This document shows positions 41,638-49,090 of a stretch of 64,000 nucleotides of DNA, piece after piece. Source of the DNA: Rivibacter sp049446155 (GTDB lineage Bacteria > Pseudomonadota > Gammaproteobacteria > Burkholderiales > Burkholderiaceae_C); the NCBI RefSeq assembly GCF_049446155.1, contig NZ_JBMSEE010000006.1, positions 248,001 to 312,000 on the forward strand, given 5' to 3'. Numbering within the stretch: the first letter of the stretch is position 1; every line of letters begins with the position of its first letter. The notes beneath the pieces were generated by a model. That model saw only the letters and a list, made by a program, of their open reading frames with translations, had not been told where the DNA came from and made no database searches. A program made the position numbers and the translations under genes.

Positions 41638-43624
41638 AGCAGCTGCACCCGAGGGCGCCCCAGAAGGCCTGCGCATCGAACGCCGGCACCGCGGTGCTCG
41701 ACGCACGCAGATGGTCGTGACCATGCAGCCCGCAGCCGGCGCGGCAATCGCACAGTGCGGCGTACTGGTAGCGGCGGTCCGAGGCGCCGAGCGCGACCTG
41801 GCGTGCCTGGTAGCCACCGAACTTGCGCACCGGCGACCAGCTCGGCGAGGCCGGCGGCAGCTCGGGTGCGAGGTCGGCGAAGCGCTGCGCGCCGTACACG
41901 ACCTTGCCGCCCACGACCGTGAGCACCGAGACGATGTCCTGGATCTGGTCCTCGGGCACCGAGAAGTAGTCGCGGTCGAGCACGGCCACGTCGCCGAAGG
42001 CGCCGGGCTTGAGCACGCCCTTCTTGCCGCTGTCGCGCGAAAACCAGGCGCCGTCGGCGGCCATCAGGCCGAGCGCGGTCTGGCGATCCAGGCGCTTCTC
42101 CTCGGGATAGATCACCGTGCCGCCGATCGTGCGACCCGCGACCAACCAGTACAGCGCCTGCCAGGGGTTGTAGCTGTTGACGCGCGTCGCGTCGGTGCCC
42201 AGCGTGACCGGCAGCCCCATCTCCAGCATGCGCTTGACCGGCGGCGTCTCGGCGGCGGCCGCGAGGCCGTATCGGCGCACGAAGGACTCGCCCTGCATCG
42301 ACATGCGGTTTTGCACCGCGATGCCGCCGCCGAGTTTCTTGATGCGCTCCAGGTTGGCGGGTGTGACCGTCTCGCAGTGGTCGAAGAACCAGCCGAGCTT
42401 GTCGATCGGAATGTCGCGGTGCACCTTCTCGAACACGTCGAGCGCGCGCGTGATCGTCTGGTCGTAGGTCGCGTGCATGCGCCACGGCCAGCCGTTGCCG
42501 GCCAGGAAGCGCACCACGGCCTCGAGGTCCGGCTCCATCGCCGGCGGCATGTCCGGGCGCGGCACGAGGAAGTCCTCGAAGTCGGCGGCCGAGAACGCGA
42601 GCATCTCGCCGGCACCGTTGAGCTTGTACATGTCGCTGCCGTCGCCGGGCTTGCCCATCGCGATCCAGCGGCGGAAGTCGTCGAGCTCGGCCTTGGCCTT
42701 CTGCGGGAACAGGTTGTAGGCGAAGCGCAGGGTCAGCCGGTTCTCCTTGGCCAGCTTGTCGATGATCTGGTAGTCATCGGGGTAGTTCTGGAAGCCGCCG
42801 CCGGCATCGCCGACCGAGGTCACGCCCAGGCGGTTCTCCTCGCGCATGAAATGCAGCGTCGAGTTGATCTGGTCTTCGGGGCTCAGCTTGGGGCCCTTGG
42901 CCAGCGTGTTGTAGAGCACGAAGGCATTGGGCTCGGCGAGCAGCAGACCGGTGGGCTCGCCCCGCGCGTCGCGCTCGATGATGGCGCCCGGCGGCTGCGG
43001 CGTGTCCTTGGAGTAGCCCACGGCGCGCAGCGCCGCGCGGTTGAGGAAGGCCTGGTTGTAGAGGTTGAGCACGAACACCGGCGTGTCGGGCGCGGCGTCG
43101 TTGATCTCCTTCAGCGTGGGCAGGCGCTTCTCGGCGAACTGGGTTTCGTTCCAGCCGCCGACCACGCGCACCCACTGCGGCGCAGGCGTCACCCGGGCCT
43201 GCGCCTTGAGCATCTCGAGCGCCGCGTGCAGGCTGCGCACGCCGTCCCAGCGCAGCTCCATGTTGTAGTTCAGGCCGCCGCGGATCACGTGCGTGTGCGA
43301 GTCGGTCAGGCCCGGGATCACGCGCTTGCGCTCGACGTCGACGACGCGCGTGCGGCCATCGGCCAGCGGCACGATCTCGGCGTCGCTGCCGACCGCGAGC
43401 ACCAGGCCATCCTTGATCGCGATCGCGCTGGCTTCGGGCTTCGCGCGGTCGAGCGTCGTGATGCGCCCGTTCTTCAGGATCAGGTCGGGCGCGCTGCGGC
43501 CCGCGCCGCCTTGCGCGAGCGAGGGGCCGGCCAGCACGGCGAGGCCGAGCGACGAGGCGGCCTGCAGAAAGCCGCGGCGCGCGGCGGGATCGGCCGAGTG
43601 GTCGGCGGTGGCGTCGGTGTTCAT
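41630..43624 (-). CDS. YtcJ-type amidohydrolase with Tat signal and Cys/His-rich C-terminal tail (exported paralogue)
   Basis: About 664 residues from ATG 43624. The N-terminus has a twin-arginine signal (RRGFLQAASSLGLAVLAG), absent from the paralogue at 32849-34717. The rest is colinear with that paralogue: LTDSHTHVIRGGLNYN, RMHATYDQTITRALDVFEK, LGTDATRVNSYNPWQALYW. The C-terminus carries C625-x-C627-x3-C631-x2-H634-x-H636-x-H638, then 21 residues, then C660-x-C662, the same spacing as the other copy. Tat export implies folding, perhaps with metal, in the cytoplasm. It overlaps the cytochrome c gene downstream. Substrate unknown; a role in the same pathway as unit 1 but in the periplasm is likely. 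Confidence 0.9.
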   Translation of the reverse strand: MNTDATADHSADPAARRGFLQAASSLGLAVLAGPSLAQGGAGRSAPDLILKNGRITTLDRAKPEASAIAIKDGLVLAVGSDAEIVPLADGRTRVVDVERKRVIPGLTDSHTHVIRGGLNYNMELRWDGVRSLHAALEMLKAQARVTPAPQWVRVVGGWNETQFAEKRLPTLKEINDAAPDTPVFVLNLYNQAFLNRAALRAVGYSKDTPQPPGAIIERDARGEPTGLLLAEPNAFVLYNTLAKGPKLSPEDQINSTLHFMREENRLGVTSVGDAGGGFQNYPDDYQIIDKLAKENRLTLRFAYNLFPQKAKAELDDFRRWIAMGKPGDGSDMYKLNGAGEMLAFSAADFEDFLVPRPDMPPAMEPDLEAVVRFLAGNGWPWRMHATYDQTITRALDVFEKVHRDIPIDKLGWFFDHCETVTPANLERIKKLGGGIAVQNRMSMQGESFVRRYGLAAAAETPPVKRMLEMGLPVTLGTDATRVNSYNPWQALYWLVAGRTIGGTVIYPEEKRLDRQTALGLMAADGAWFSRDSGKKGVLKPGAFGDVAVLDRDYFSVPEDQIQDIVSVLTVVGGKVVYGAQRFADLAPELPPASPSWSPVRKFGGYQARQVALGASDRRYQYAALCDCRAGCGLHGHDHLRASSTAVPAFDAQAFWGALGCSCYV

Positions 43625-43691
43625 GTCAAAAGCATTCCTGCTGGATCGGGCGGTGGACATTCGACCCGGTCGCGCACCGACCGGTATCGGC

Positions 43692-43705
43692 CTTTGGACA
43701 GAGCC
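43692..43705 (-). promoter_or_regulatory. Shared 14-base element upstream of amidohydrolase unit 2
   Basis: On the minus strand this reads GGCTCTGTCCAAAG, identical to 31752-31765 upstream of the paralogous unit. It lies 67 bases before the amidohydrolase start, in the 114-base gap after the porin gene. It suggests the amidohydrolase-cytochrome pair has its own promoter and a regulator shared with unit 1. Confidence 0.5.
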
Positions 43706-43738
43706 GCGCGCATCTCCAAGGGATCCGCGCGCGGCGGC

Positions 43739-44830
43739 TCAGAACGCGTGGCGCATGCCCAGCGAGACCACGCTCGGGCGCGCGCCGGGCGCGATGCCGA
43801 GCTCGTTGATCGCGAAGTCGTAGATCGCCGCGCGCTCGTTGTCGATGCGGCTGTAGAACGCGAACAGCGCGGTGCGCTTGGACAGCTCGTGCTCGTAGCC
43901 GACGGTGAGCTGCGACGAACCGGTGTCGGCGCCGCTGCGGAAGAAGCCCACCGTCTCGCTCGCCGAGCCCTTGCCGTCGCCAGCGCGCGCGTAGCCCAGG
44001 CGCAGCGAGCCGCTGCCGATGCGCCAGGTGCCCGAGACATACCAGCTGTTGCGCTCGAGCGAGCCGGTCGCGGTCTCGTACTCGAGCCGCTCGACGACCG
44101 CGGCGACGCGCGCCGGGCCGAAGCGCCAAGCCGCGCCGAGCTTGCTCGCGGTGTCGACGGTGCCGTTGGCCTGGTAGTCGTCGTGGCGCTCGTGCGCGGC
44201 GGTCAGCACCAGGCCGTCGGCGTCGTAGGTGAGCGAGGCCGACAGCAGCGAGGGCTTGGCGCCGGTTGACGCGACCGTGTCTTCCTTCGGGCTGTAGGCC
44301 AGGCGCGCCGACAGGCCCGACCACGCGGGCGTCCAGTACTGCAGCACGTTCTGCTGACGGCGGTCGAACGACGTGGTGTCGATCAGGTGGTTGGTGGTCG
44401 GCGCCGAGCCGTTGCCCATCAGCGCCATGTAACCGGCGGTGGTGGGATAGAACGGATCGAACCCGGAGGTCGCCGCCGTGTAGGGCAGGGTCCACACGCC
44501 CGCGAACACGGTACCGAAGCCGCCTTGCAGGCCGACGCGCGTGTCGCGGTTGCTGATGCTGCCGTTGCCGGTGTCGAGCGCGAAGCCGCCCTCGATCTGC
44601 CAGATGGCCTTGAGGCCCGCGCCGAGGTCTTCGTCGCCGCGAAAGCCGACCACCGAGCGGTAGTTGCTCAGGCGCGTCTTGGACATGTCCTCGGGCGACC
44701 GGCTCGCATCGACGAACTCGATGCCGGTGTTGATGCGGCCGTAGATCACGGCCGTCTGGGCCGCCGCGCCGAAGGCGCACAGGCCACCGAGCGAGGCCAG
44801 GCCGGCGCGAAGGATGGATTCGAACTTCAT
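43739..44830 (-). CDS. Outer-membrane porin, Gram-negative porin family
   Basis: About 363 residues from ATG 44830. Signal peptide ~1-23 ending in GAAAQT. The mature N-terminus TAVIYGRINTGIEFVD, the ENDNLG-like GFRGDEDLGAGLKAIWQIEGGF block near residue 60, SNRDTRVGLQGGFGTVFAG and the C-terminal aromatic-ending GARPSVVSLGMRHAF (final Phe) are those of Burkholderiales OmpC-type trimeric porins with 16 strands. It follows the Bug-type binding protein by 103 bases on the same strand and may serve outer-membrane entry of the operon's substrate. Confidence 0.93.
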   Translation of the reverse strand: MKFESILRAGLASLGGLCAFGAAAQTAVIYGRINTGIEFVDASRSPEDMSKTRLSNYRSVVGFRGDEDLGAGLKAIWQIEGGFALDTGNGSISNRDTRVGLQGGFGTVFAGVWTLPYTAATSGFDPFYPTTAGYMALMGNGSAPTTNHLIDTTSFDRRQQNVLQYWTPAWSGLSARLAYSPKEDTVASTGAKPSLLSASLTYDADGLVLTAAHERHDDYQANGTVDTASKLGAAWRFGPARVAAVVERLEYETATGSLERNSWYVSGTWRIGSGSLRLGYARAGDGKGSASETVGFFRSGADTGSSQLTVGYEHELSKRTALFAFYSRIDNERAAIYDFAINELGIAPGARPSVVSLGMRHAF

Positions 44831-44933
44831 GATGCGTGGATGGAGAAGTGAACTGGCGAAAGCATTCGCGAACGGCGCGCGGCGCCGCTCGGTCATGGGG
44901 ACGAGGGGCAGGCCGGCCGTCGGGCCGGCGCGT

Positions 44934-45920
44934 TCAGGCCTCGACGCGGATGCCGGCCTGCTTGATCAGTGCCGCGGTCGCAGCGATCTCGTTGCGCACC
45001 AGCGCGGCGAAGTCGGCCTGCGCCATCGGTGTGGTCTCGGCGCCCAGCTTCTCGAGCCGCGCGCGCACCTCGTCGGACTTCAGCGCCTTGACGGTCTCGG
45101 CGTGCAGCCGCGCGAGCACGTCGGCGGGCGTCTTGGCCGGCGCGAACAGGCCGACCCAGAAGGTGTAGTCGGAGCCCGCGAAGCCGGCCTCGAGCGTCGT
45201 CGGAACCTCGGGCAGCAGTGGTGAACGCCTGGGCGTGCCGACCGCCAGTGCCTGCAGCCGGCCGTCCTTGATCAGCGGCAGCGCCGAGACCAGCGGCGCG
45301 AAGAACCAGTCGACGCGACTGCCCATCACGTCGGTCAGCGCCTCGGGGGTGCCGCGGTAGGGCACGTGCGTGGCCTGCAAGCCGACCGCGACGCGGAACT
45401 TCTCGGCGTTGATGTGCGTGGCGCTGCCGTTGCCGGCCGAGGCGTAGAGGTAGCGGTTGGGCTCGGCCTTGGCCTTCTGCACGAGGTCCTGCACCGACTT
45501 GAAGCCCTTGGACGGCGCGGCGACCAGCACATTCGGCAGCGCGGCCAGCATCGTGAGCGGCACGAAGTCCTTCTGCGTGTCGTACTTCAGCGCCGGATAG
45601 AGCGCCGCGTTCGCGACATGGCCGGCCGAATGCACCAGCAGCGTGTAGCCGTCGGCCGGCGCCGCGGCCACCGCGGCGGCGCCGAGCGTGCCGCCGGCGC
45701 CGGGCCGGTTGTCGATCACGACCGGCTGGCCGAAGTATTTCTCCAGCCGCTCGGACACCGCGCGGCCGACCACGTCGGTGCCGGAGCCGGCGGTGAAGGG
45801 GATGACGATCTTCATCGCCTGCTTGGGGAATGCGCCGTCGGCGCGCGCCGCTGCGGGCAGCAGCACGGCGCCGCCGGCGGCGGCGAGGCAGGACAGCACT
45901 TGTCTTCGGTTGGCATTCAT
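44934..45920 (-). CDS. Bug-family (TctC-like) periplasmic solute-binding protein
   Basis: A 328-residue exported binding protein. Signal peptide ~1-27 with an RR-containing start (MNANRRQVLSCLAAAGG, ends ARA). Bug features: MKIVIPFTAGSGTDVVGRAVSERLEKYFGQPVVIDNRPGAGG, given in parts IVIPFTAGSGTDVVGR and VVIDNRPGAGGTLGA; YTLLVHS near residue 95; SAGNGSATHINAEKF near 163; LPEVPTTLEAGF near 245. GAGGAG precedes the ATG. In the TTT system it would deliver a carboxylate to a TctAB permease, but no tctAB is in this operon; a tctBA pair lacking its own tctC lies at 57227-59219. Likely ligand: an aromatic acid or related carboxylate. Confidence 0.93.
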   Translation of the reverse strand: MNANRRQVLSCLAAAGGAVLLPAAARADGAFPKQAMKIVIPFTAGSGTDVVGRAVSERLEKYFGQPVVIDNRPGAGGTLGAAAVAAAPADGYTLLVHSAGHVANAALYPALKYDTQKDFVPLTMLAALPNVLVAAPSKGFKSVQDLVQKAKAEPNRYLYASAGNGSATHINAEKFRVAVGLQATHVPYRGTPEALTDVMGSRVDWFFAPLVSALPLIKDGRLQALAVGTPRRSPLLPEVPTTLEAGFAGSDYTFWVGLFAPAKTPADVLARLHAETVKALKSDEVRARLEKLGAETTPMAQADFAALVRNEIAATAALIKQAGIRVEA

Positions 45921-45977
45921 CGTTGTCTCCTCGGTCTCCTGTGGTTCGGACGACTCGTTGGTGGGGCAGGGGTGACG

Positions 45978-46328
45978 TCAGGCGTTGGGCATCACGAGCA
46001 GCAGCCGGCATGGCCGCTCGGTGGGGTTGGAGAGCTGCCTCGACTCGCCGGGCGCAATGCGGCAGCTGTCGAGCGGGCCGAGCCGGGCGCGGCTCGCCGC
46101 GCCCGTGGCGGTGTTCGCGGCCACGTCGACGTGGCCTTCGAGCACGACGTAGAACTTCTCGACCGCCGACGCCGACGCGGTGGTGCCGCCGCCGGGCGCG
46201 ATCTCGGACAGGCCGATCCACACGCTGTCGCTCGGGCCGGCCTCGCGGCCTTGCAGCCTGCGCATCGCCATCGCGTGGTGACCCGGCGCGTCGTAGAGCG
46301 GCGCCTGCGCAATCGGTACGACATGCAT
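45978..46328 (-). CDS. Small cupin-like protein lacking the usual metal-binding histidines
   Basis: A 116-residue single-domain cupin. Motif 1 is recognisable as PGGGTTASASAVEKFYVVLEG, but the H-x-H pair is replaced by Ala/Ser while the Glu and final Gly remain. Motif 2, LDSCRIAPGESRQLSNPTE, keeps P-x-G and Asn but not the His. It may therefore be a metal-free sugar- or acid-binding, isomerase or regulatory cupin. It lies 13 bases after the MDR oxidoreductase gene and 57 bases before the Bug gene in the LacI-controlled operon. The biochemical role is unknown. Confidence 0.8.
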   Translation of the reverse strand: MHVVPIAQAPLYDAPGHHAMAMRRLQGREAGPSDSVWIGLSEIAPGGGTTASASAVEKFYVVLEGHVDVAANTATGAASRARLGPLDSCRIAPGESRQLSNPTERPCRLLLVMPNA

Positions 46329-46341
46329 CGCTCGCTCCTCG

Positions 46342-47337
46342 TCAGGGCGCGAAGACGATGCGTTCCATCGAGCCGGCCAGCACCTTGCGGTAGGCCTCGC
46401 CGGCCTGATCGAGCGGCAGCAGCGTCGCGGGCTCGACGTCGAAGGCCCGGTAGTGGCCGGCGTCGAAGCCGGGGAGCAAGCCGTTGAGGATGCTCGCGCA
46501 GGTCGCGGCCGAGAGCTTGAGGCTGTCGACGCCGAGCATCTGCAGGTTGCGGCGGTAGAACGCGAGGATGTCGAACGGCACGCTGCGCTCGATCGTGGAG
46601 ATCAGCACCTGCGTGCCGCCGACGGCCAGCGACTCGAGCGCGGCGGCGAAGTAGGGCGAGCCGACGGTGTTGTAGGCGATGTCGGCGCCGCGCCCGTCGG
46701 TCGCTTCGATCACGGCGGCGGCGAGCTCGGCGCGCGTGCCGTCGATCGCGGCCACCGGCGACGACGCATGGCCGACGTAGTGCGTCGTGCCGCGCTCGAT
46801 CGCGACGACCTTCGCGCCGGCGCGCGTGGCGAGCTGGACCGCCGCCTGGCCGACCTTGCCGTTGGCACCGAACACGGCCACCGTCTGGCCGGGGCCGGCG
46901 AGCCCGGCGCGGCGCAGGCCTTCGAAGGCCGTCACGAAGGGCACGCCGACGGTGCCGGCCGCGGCCAGCGGCACGCTTTGCGGCTTGGCGGCCAGCGCCT
47001 CGACGGGCAGCACGAGATAGCGCGCATGCGAGCCGTCGCGCGTGACGCCGAGGTCGCCGCCGGTACCCCAGACCTCGCGGCCGATCCATTCGCGCGGACC
47101 GGCGACGACACGGCCGGCGAAGTCGCGGCCCGGCGTGCGCGGCCACACGGCGTGCGGCATCAGGCCGAGCGCGGCCTTCACGTCGCTGGGGTTGACCGCG
47201 GCGGCCAGCACCTCGACGACGGCGTGGCCCGGCGTCGCTTCGGGTTGGGCGAGATCGACGATCTCGGGACTCAGCGTCTCGGCGCTGTCGGCTTTTCGAT
47301 GCAGGCGCAAGGCGCGCGCGCGGCGAGGTTCGGTCAT
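46342..47337 (-). CDS. MDR-family NADPH:quinone/enoyl oxidoreductase (zinc-independent)
   Basis: A 331-residue medium-chain dehydrogenase/reductase. GroES-like N-terminal domain (AVVEVLAAAVNPSDVKAALG, PGRDFAGRVVAG), then a Rossmann domain with VAVFGANGKVGQAAVQLATRAGAKVVAI (parts: VAVFGANGKVGQAAVQLA) and DIAYNTVGSPYFAAALESLA. No structural or catalytic Zn ligands are visible, so it resembles quinone oxidoreductases and 2-enoyl reductases, which reduce activated C=C bonds with NADPH. GGAG precedes the ATG. In this operon it could reduce the double bond of a ring-cleavage product; that is inference. Confidence 0.88.
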   Translation of the reverse strand: MTEPRRARALRLHRKADSAETLSPEIVDLAQPEATPGHAVVEVLAAAVNPSDVKAALGLMPHAVWPRTPGRDFAGRVVAGPREWIGREVWGTGGDLGVTRDGSHARYLVLPVEALAAKPQSVPLAAAGTVGVPFVTAFEGLRRAGLAGPGQTVAVFGANGKVGQAAVQLATRAGAKVVAIERGTTHYVGHASSPVAAIDGTRAELAAAVIEATDGRGADIAYNTVGSPYFAAALESLAVGGTQVLISTIERSVPFDILAFYRRNLQMLGVDSLKLSAATCASILNGLLPGFDAGHYRAFDVEPATLLPLDQAGEAYRKVLAGSMERIVFAP

Positions 47338-47366
47338 GAGGACTCCGGTCGAGGGGTTCGGTGGGT

Positions 47367-48290
47367 TCAGGCGAGCGCGGCAGCCGACACCGGCAGCGCG
47401 AGCGGGGCATTGGTCGGGCGCAGGCCCCAGCGGCGCCGCGCTTCGGCGGGCGTGGCGAGGCGCCCGCCCAGGTCTTCGACGATGCGGCGCGCCTTGGCGA
47501 CCAGCGCCGCATTGCTGGTCGCCAGCTCGCCCTTGCTCAGATGGATCGTGTCCTCGAGCCCGATGCGCACGTTGCCGCCGAGCAGCCAGGCCTGCGCCAC
47601 CGCGGGGAAGGCATGGCGGCCGATCGCGAACGCCGACCACTGCGCCTTGGCGTCGATCAGCGAGCGTGCATGCGCCACCGCCGCCGGCGAGAACGGCATC
47701 GCGTAGCGCACGCCCATCACGAAGGTGTAGAGGCCCGGGCCTTGCAGCGTGCCGTCGTCGATCAGCGTCTTGGCGAGCACGAGGTCGCCGGTGTCGAAGC
47801 ATTCGAGCTCGGGCACCGCGCCGGCCTCGCGGATGATCCTGGCCATGCGCCGCACGTTCTTGGGCGTGTTCATCACGACCTCGTCGCCCGAGTTCATCGT
47901 GTTGAGGTCGAGCGAGCAGATGTCGGGCTGCAGCGCGGCGATGTGCTCGACGCGTCGCTCGGGTGCCAGCAGCGTGGTGCCGGGGCCGGCAACGCGCGGC
48001 TCGTCGTCGCTGGGCACGTAGCGCCCGCCGGGGCCGGTGGTGAGGTTGATGATCAGCTCGGGGCTCTCGCGGCGCAGCGTCTGCACGACTTCGGCATAGA
48101 GCTCGAGCGCCATCGACGGCCGGCCGGTCTGCGGGTCGCGCACGTGGATGTGCACCGCGGCCGCGCCGGCCTCGGCGGCCTCGAGACAGGCGGTCGCGAT
48201 CTGCGCCGGCGTGACGGGCAGGTGCGGCGTCTGCTCCGGCCGCGTGAGGTTGCCGGTGACGGCGCAGGTGAGGATGGTCGTGGAGTCCAT
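47367..48290 (-). CDS. Beta-keto acid cleavage enzyme (BKACE, DUF849)
   Basis: A 307-residue TIM-barrel enzyme of the BKACE family, which joins a beta-keto acid with acetyl-CoA and releases acetoacetate plus a new acyl-CoA. Metal-site and family motifs are AAAVHIHVRDPQTGRPS near residue 43, LIINLTTGPGG near 80, SLDLNTMN near 127, PELECFDTGD near 160 and RIGLEDTIHLSKGELATSN near 250. Family length is ~275-310. It lies 9 bases after the SDR gene and 29 before the MDR gene. The family acts on varied keto acids; the neighbours suggest a ring-cleavage derived keto acid such as 3-oxoadipate, which is inference. Confidence 0.93.
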   Translation of the reverse strand: MDSTTILTCAVTGNLTRPEQTPHLPVTPAQIATACLEAAEAGAAAVHIHVRDPQTGRPSMALELYAEVVQTLRRESPELIINLTTGPGGRYVPSDDEPRVAGPGTTLLAPERRVEHIAALQPDICSLDLNTMNSGDEVVMNTPKNVRRMARIIREAGAVPELECFDTGDLVLAKTLIDDGTLQGPGLYTFVMGVRYAMPFSPAAVAHARSLIDAKAQWSAFAIGRHAFPAVAQAWLLGGNVRIGLEDTIHLSKGELATSNAALVAKARRIVEDLGGRLATPAEARRRWGLRPTNAPLALPVSAAALA

Positions 48291-48299
48291 GGGTGTCAG

Positions 48300-49064
48300 T
48301 CAGCCGAGGTGGCGGCCGCCGTCGGCGATGAAGATGCTTCCGGTCGCGTAGACGAAGCTGGTGCAGCAGGCGGTGATGGCCGCCGCGACGTCGTCGGCGA
48401 CGCCGACGCGCTTGAGCGGGATCGAGGCGCCGACCTTGTCGTTGAAGCCGGCGTCGCGGCCCGGCACGAAGGGCGTGTCGACCACGCCCGGCGAGACCGC
48501 GAGCACGCGGATGCGCGGCGCGAGCGCCTTCGCGAGCGACTTGGTCAGCGCATCGGTGCCGGCCTTGGCGGCCGCGTAGGCGAGGTTGCTGCCCTGGCCC
48601 GAGAGGCCGGCGATCGACGAGACGTTGACGATCACCGACTCCTCGCCTTCGCGCAGCAGCGGCGCGAAGGCGCGGATGCCGGCGAACAGGCCGCGCCAGT
48701 TGACCGCGAATATCTCGTCGATCAGCGCGTCGTCCAGCGCGTCGAGGTCGGCCGCGGGCACCGGCTTGGTGAAGCCGGCGCAGTTGATCAGCATCGAGGC
48801 CCCGCCGGCGCGCTCGCGCACCGTCTGCGCGGCGGCGCCGAGGCTGGCGCTGTCGGTCACCGAGGCCGTCACCGCGAAGTGGCCGTGGCCGGGCAGTTCG
48901 GCGAGCAGCGGCTGCGCGTCGGCATCGGCGCCGCGGTGCAGCAGCACGATGCGCGCGCCGAGCGCGGCCAGGCGCTGCGCGGTCGCGGCGCCGATCGCGC
49001 CGGTGCCGCCGGTGATGACCGCGGTGCGGCCGTCCAGGCGGTCGCGGGGGGCGAAGGTTCTCAT
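48300..49064 (-). CDS. Short-chain dehydrogenase/reductase
   Basis: About 254 residues from ATG 49064; a TTG extension to 49094 is unlikely. Classical SDR motifs: TAVITGGTGAIGAATAQRLA (cofactor site) near residue 13, NCAGFTKPV near 88, SVIVNVSSIAGLSGQ with the catalytic Ser near 145, YAAAKAG with Tyr-x3-Lys near 160, and PGVVDTPF near 190. It is the second gene of the LacI-controlled operon, 26 bases after the dioxygenase. Likely a NAD(P)-dependent alcohol or dihydrodiol dehydrogenase feeding or following ring cleavage. Confidence 0.92.
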   Translation of the reverse strand: MRTFAPRDRLDGRTAVITGGTGAIGAATAQRLAALGARIVLLHRGADADAQPLLAELPGHGHFAVTASVTDSASLGAAAQTVRERAGGASMLINCAGFTKPVPAADLDALDDALIDEIFAVNWRGLFAGIRAFAPLLREGEESVIVNVSSIAGLSGQGSNLAYAAAKAGTDALTKSLAKALAPRIRVLAVSPGVVDTPFVPGRDAGFNDKVGASIPLKRVGVADDVAAAITACCTSFVYATGSIFIADGGRHLG

Positions 49065-49090
49065 CTCGTTCTCGTTTTCCGTGGCTTGAT

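Noticed and set aside
41519..44269. Long open frame (916 codons) on the + strand opposite the cytochrome, amidohydrolase and porin genes
   Set aside because: It spans three genes of the opposite strand that all have family motifs, signal peptides and ribosome sites; the open frame is a GC-bias effect.
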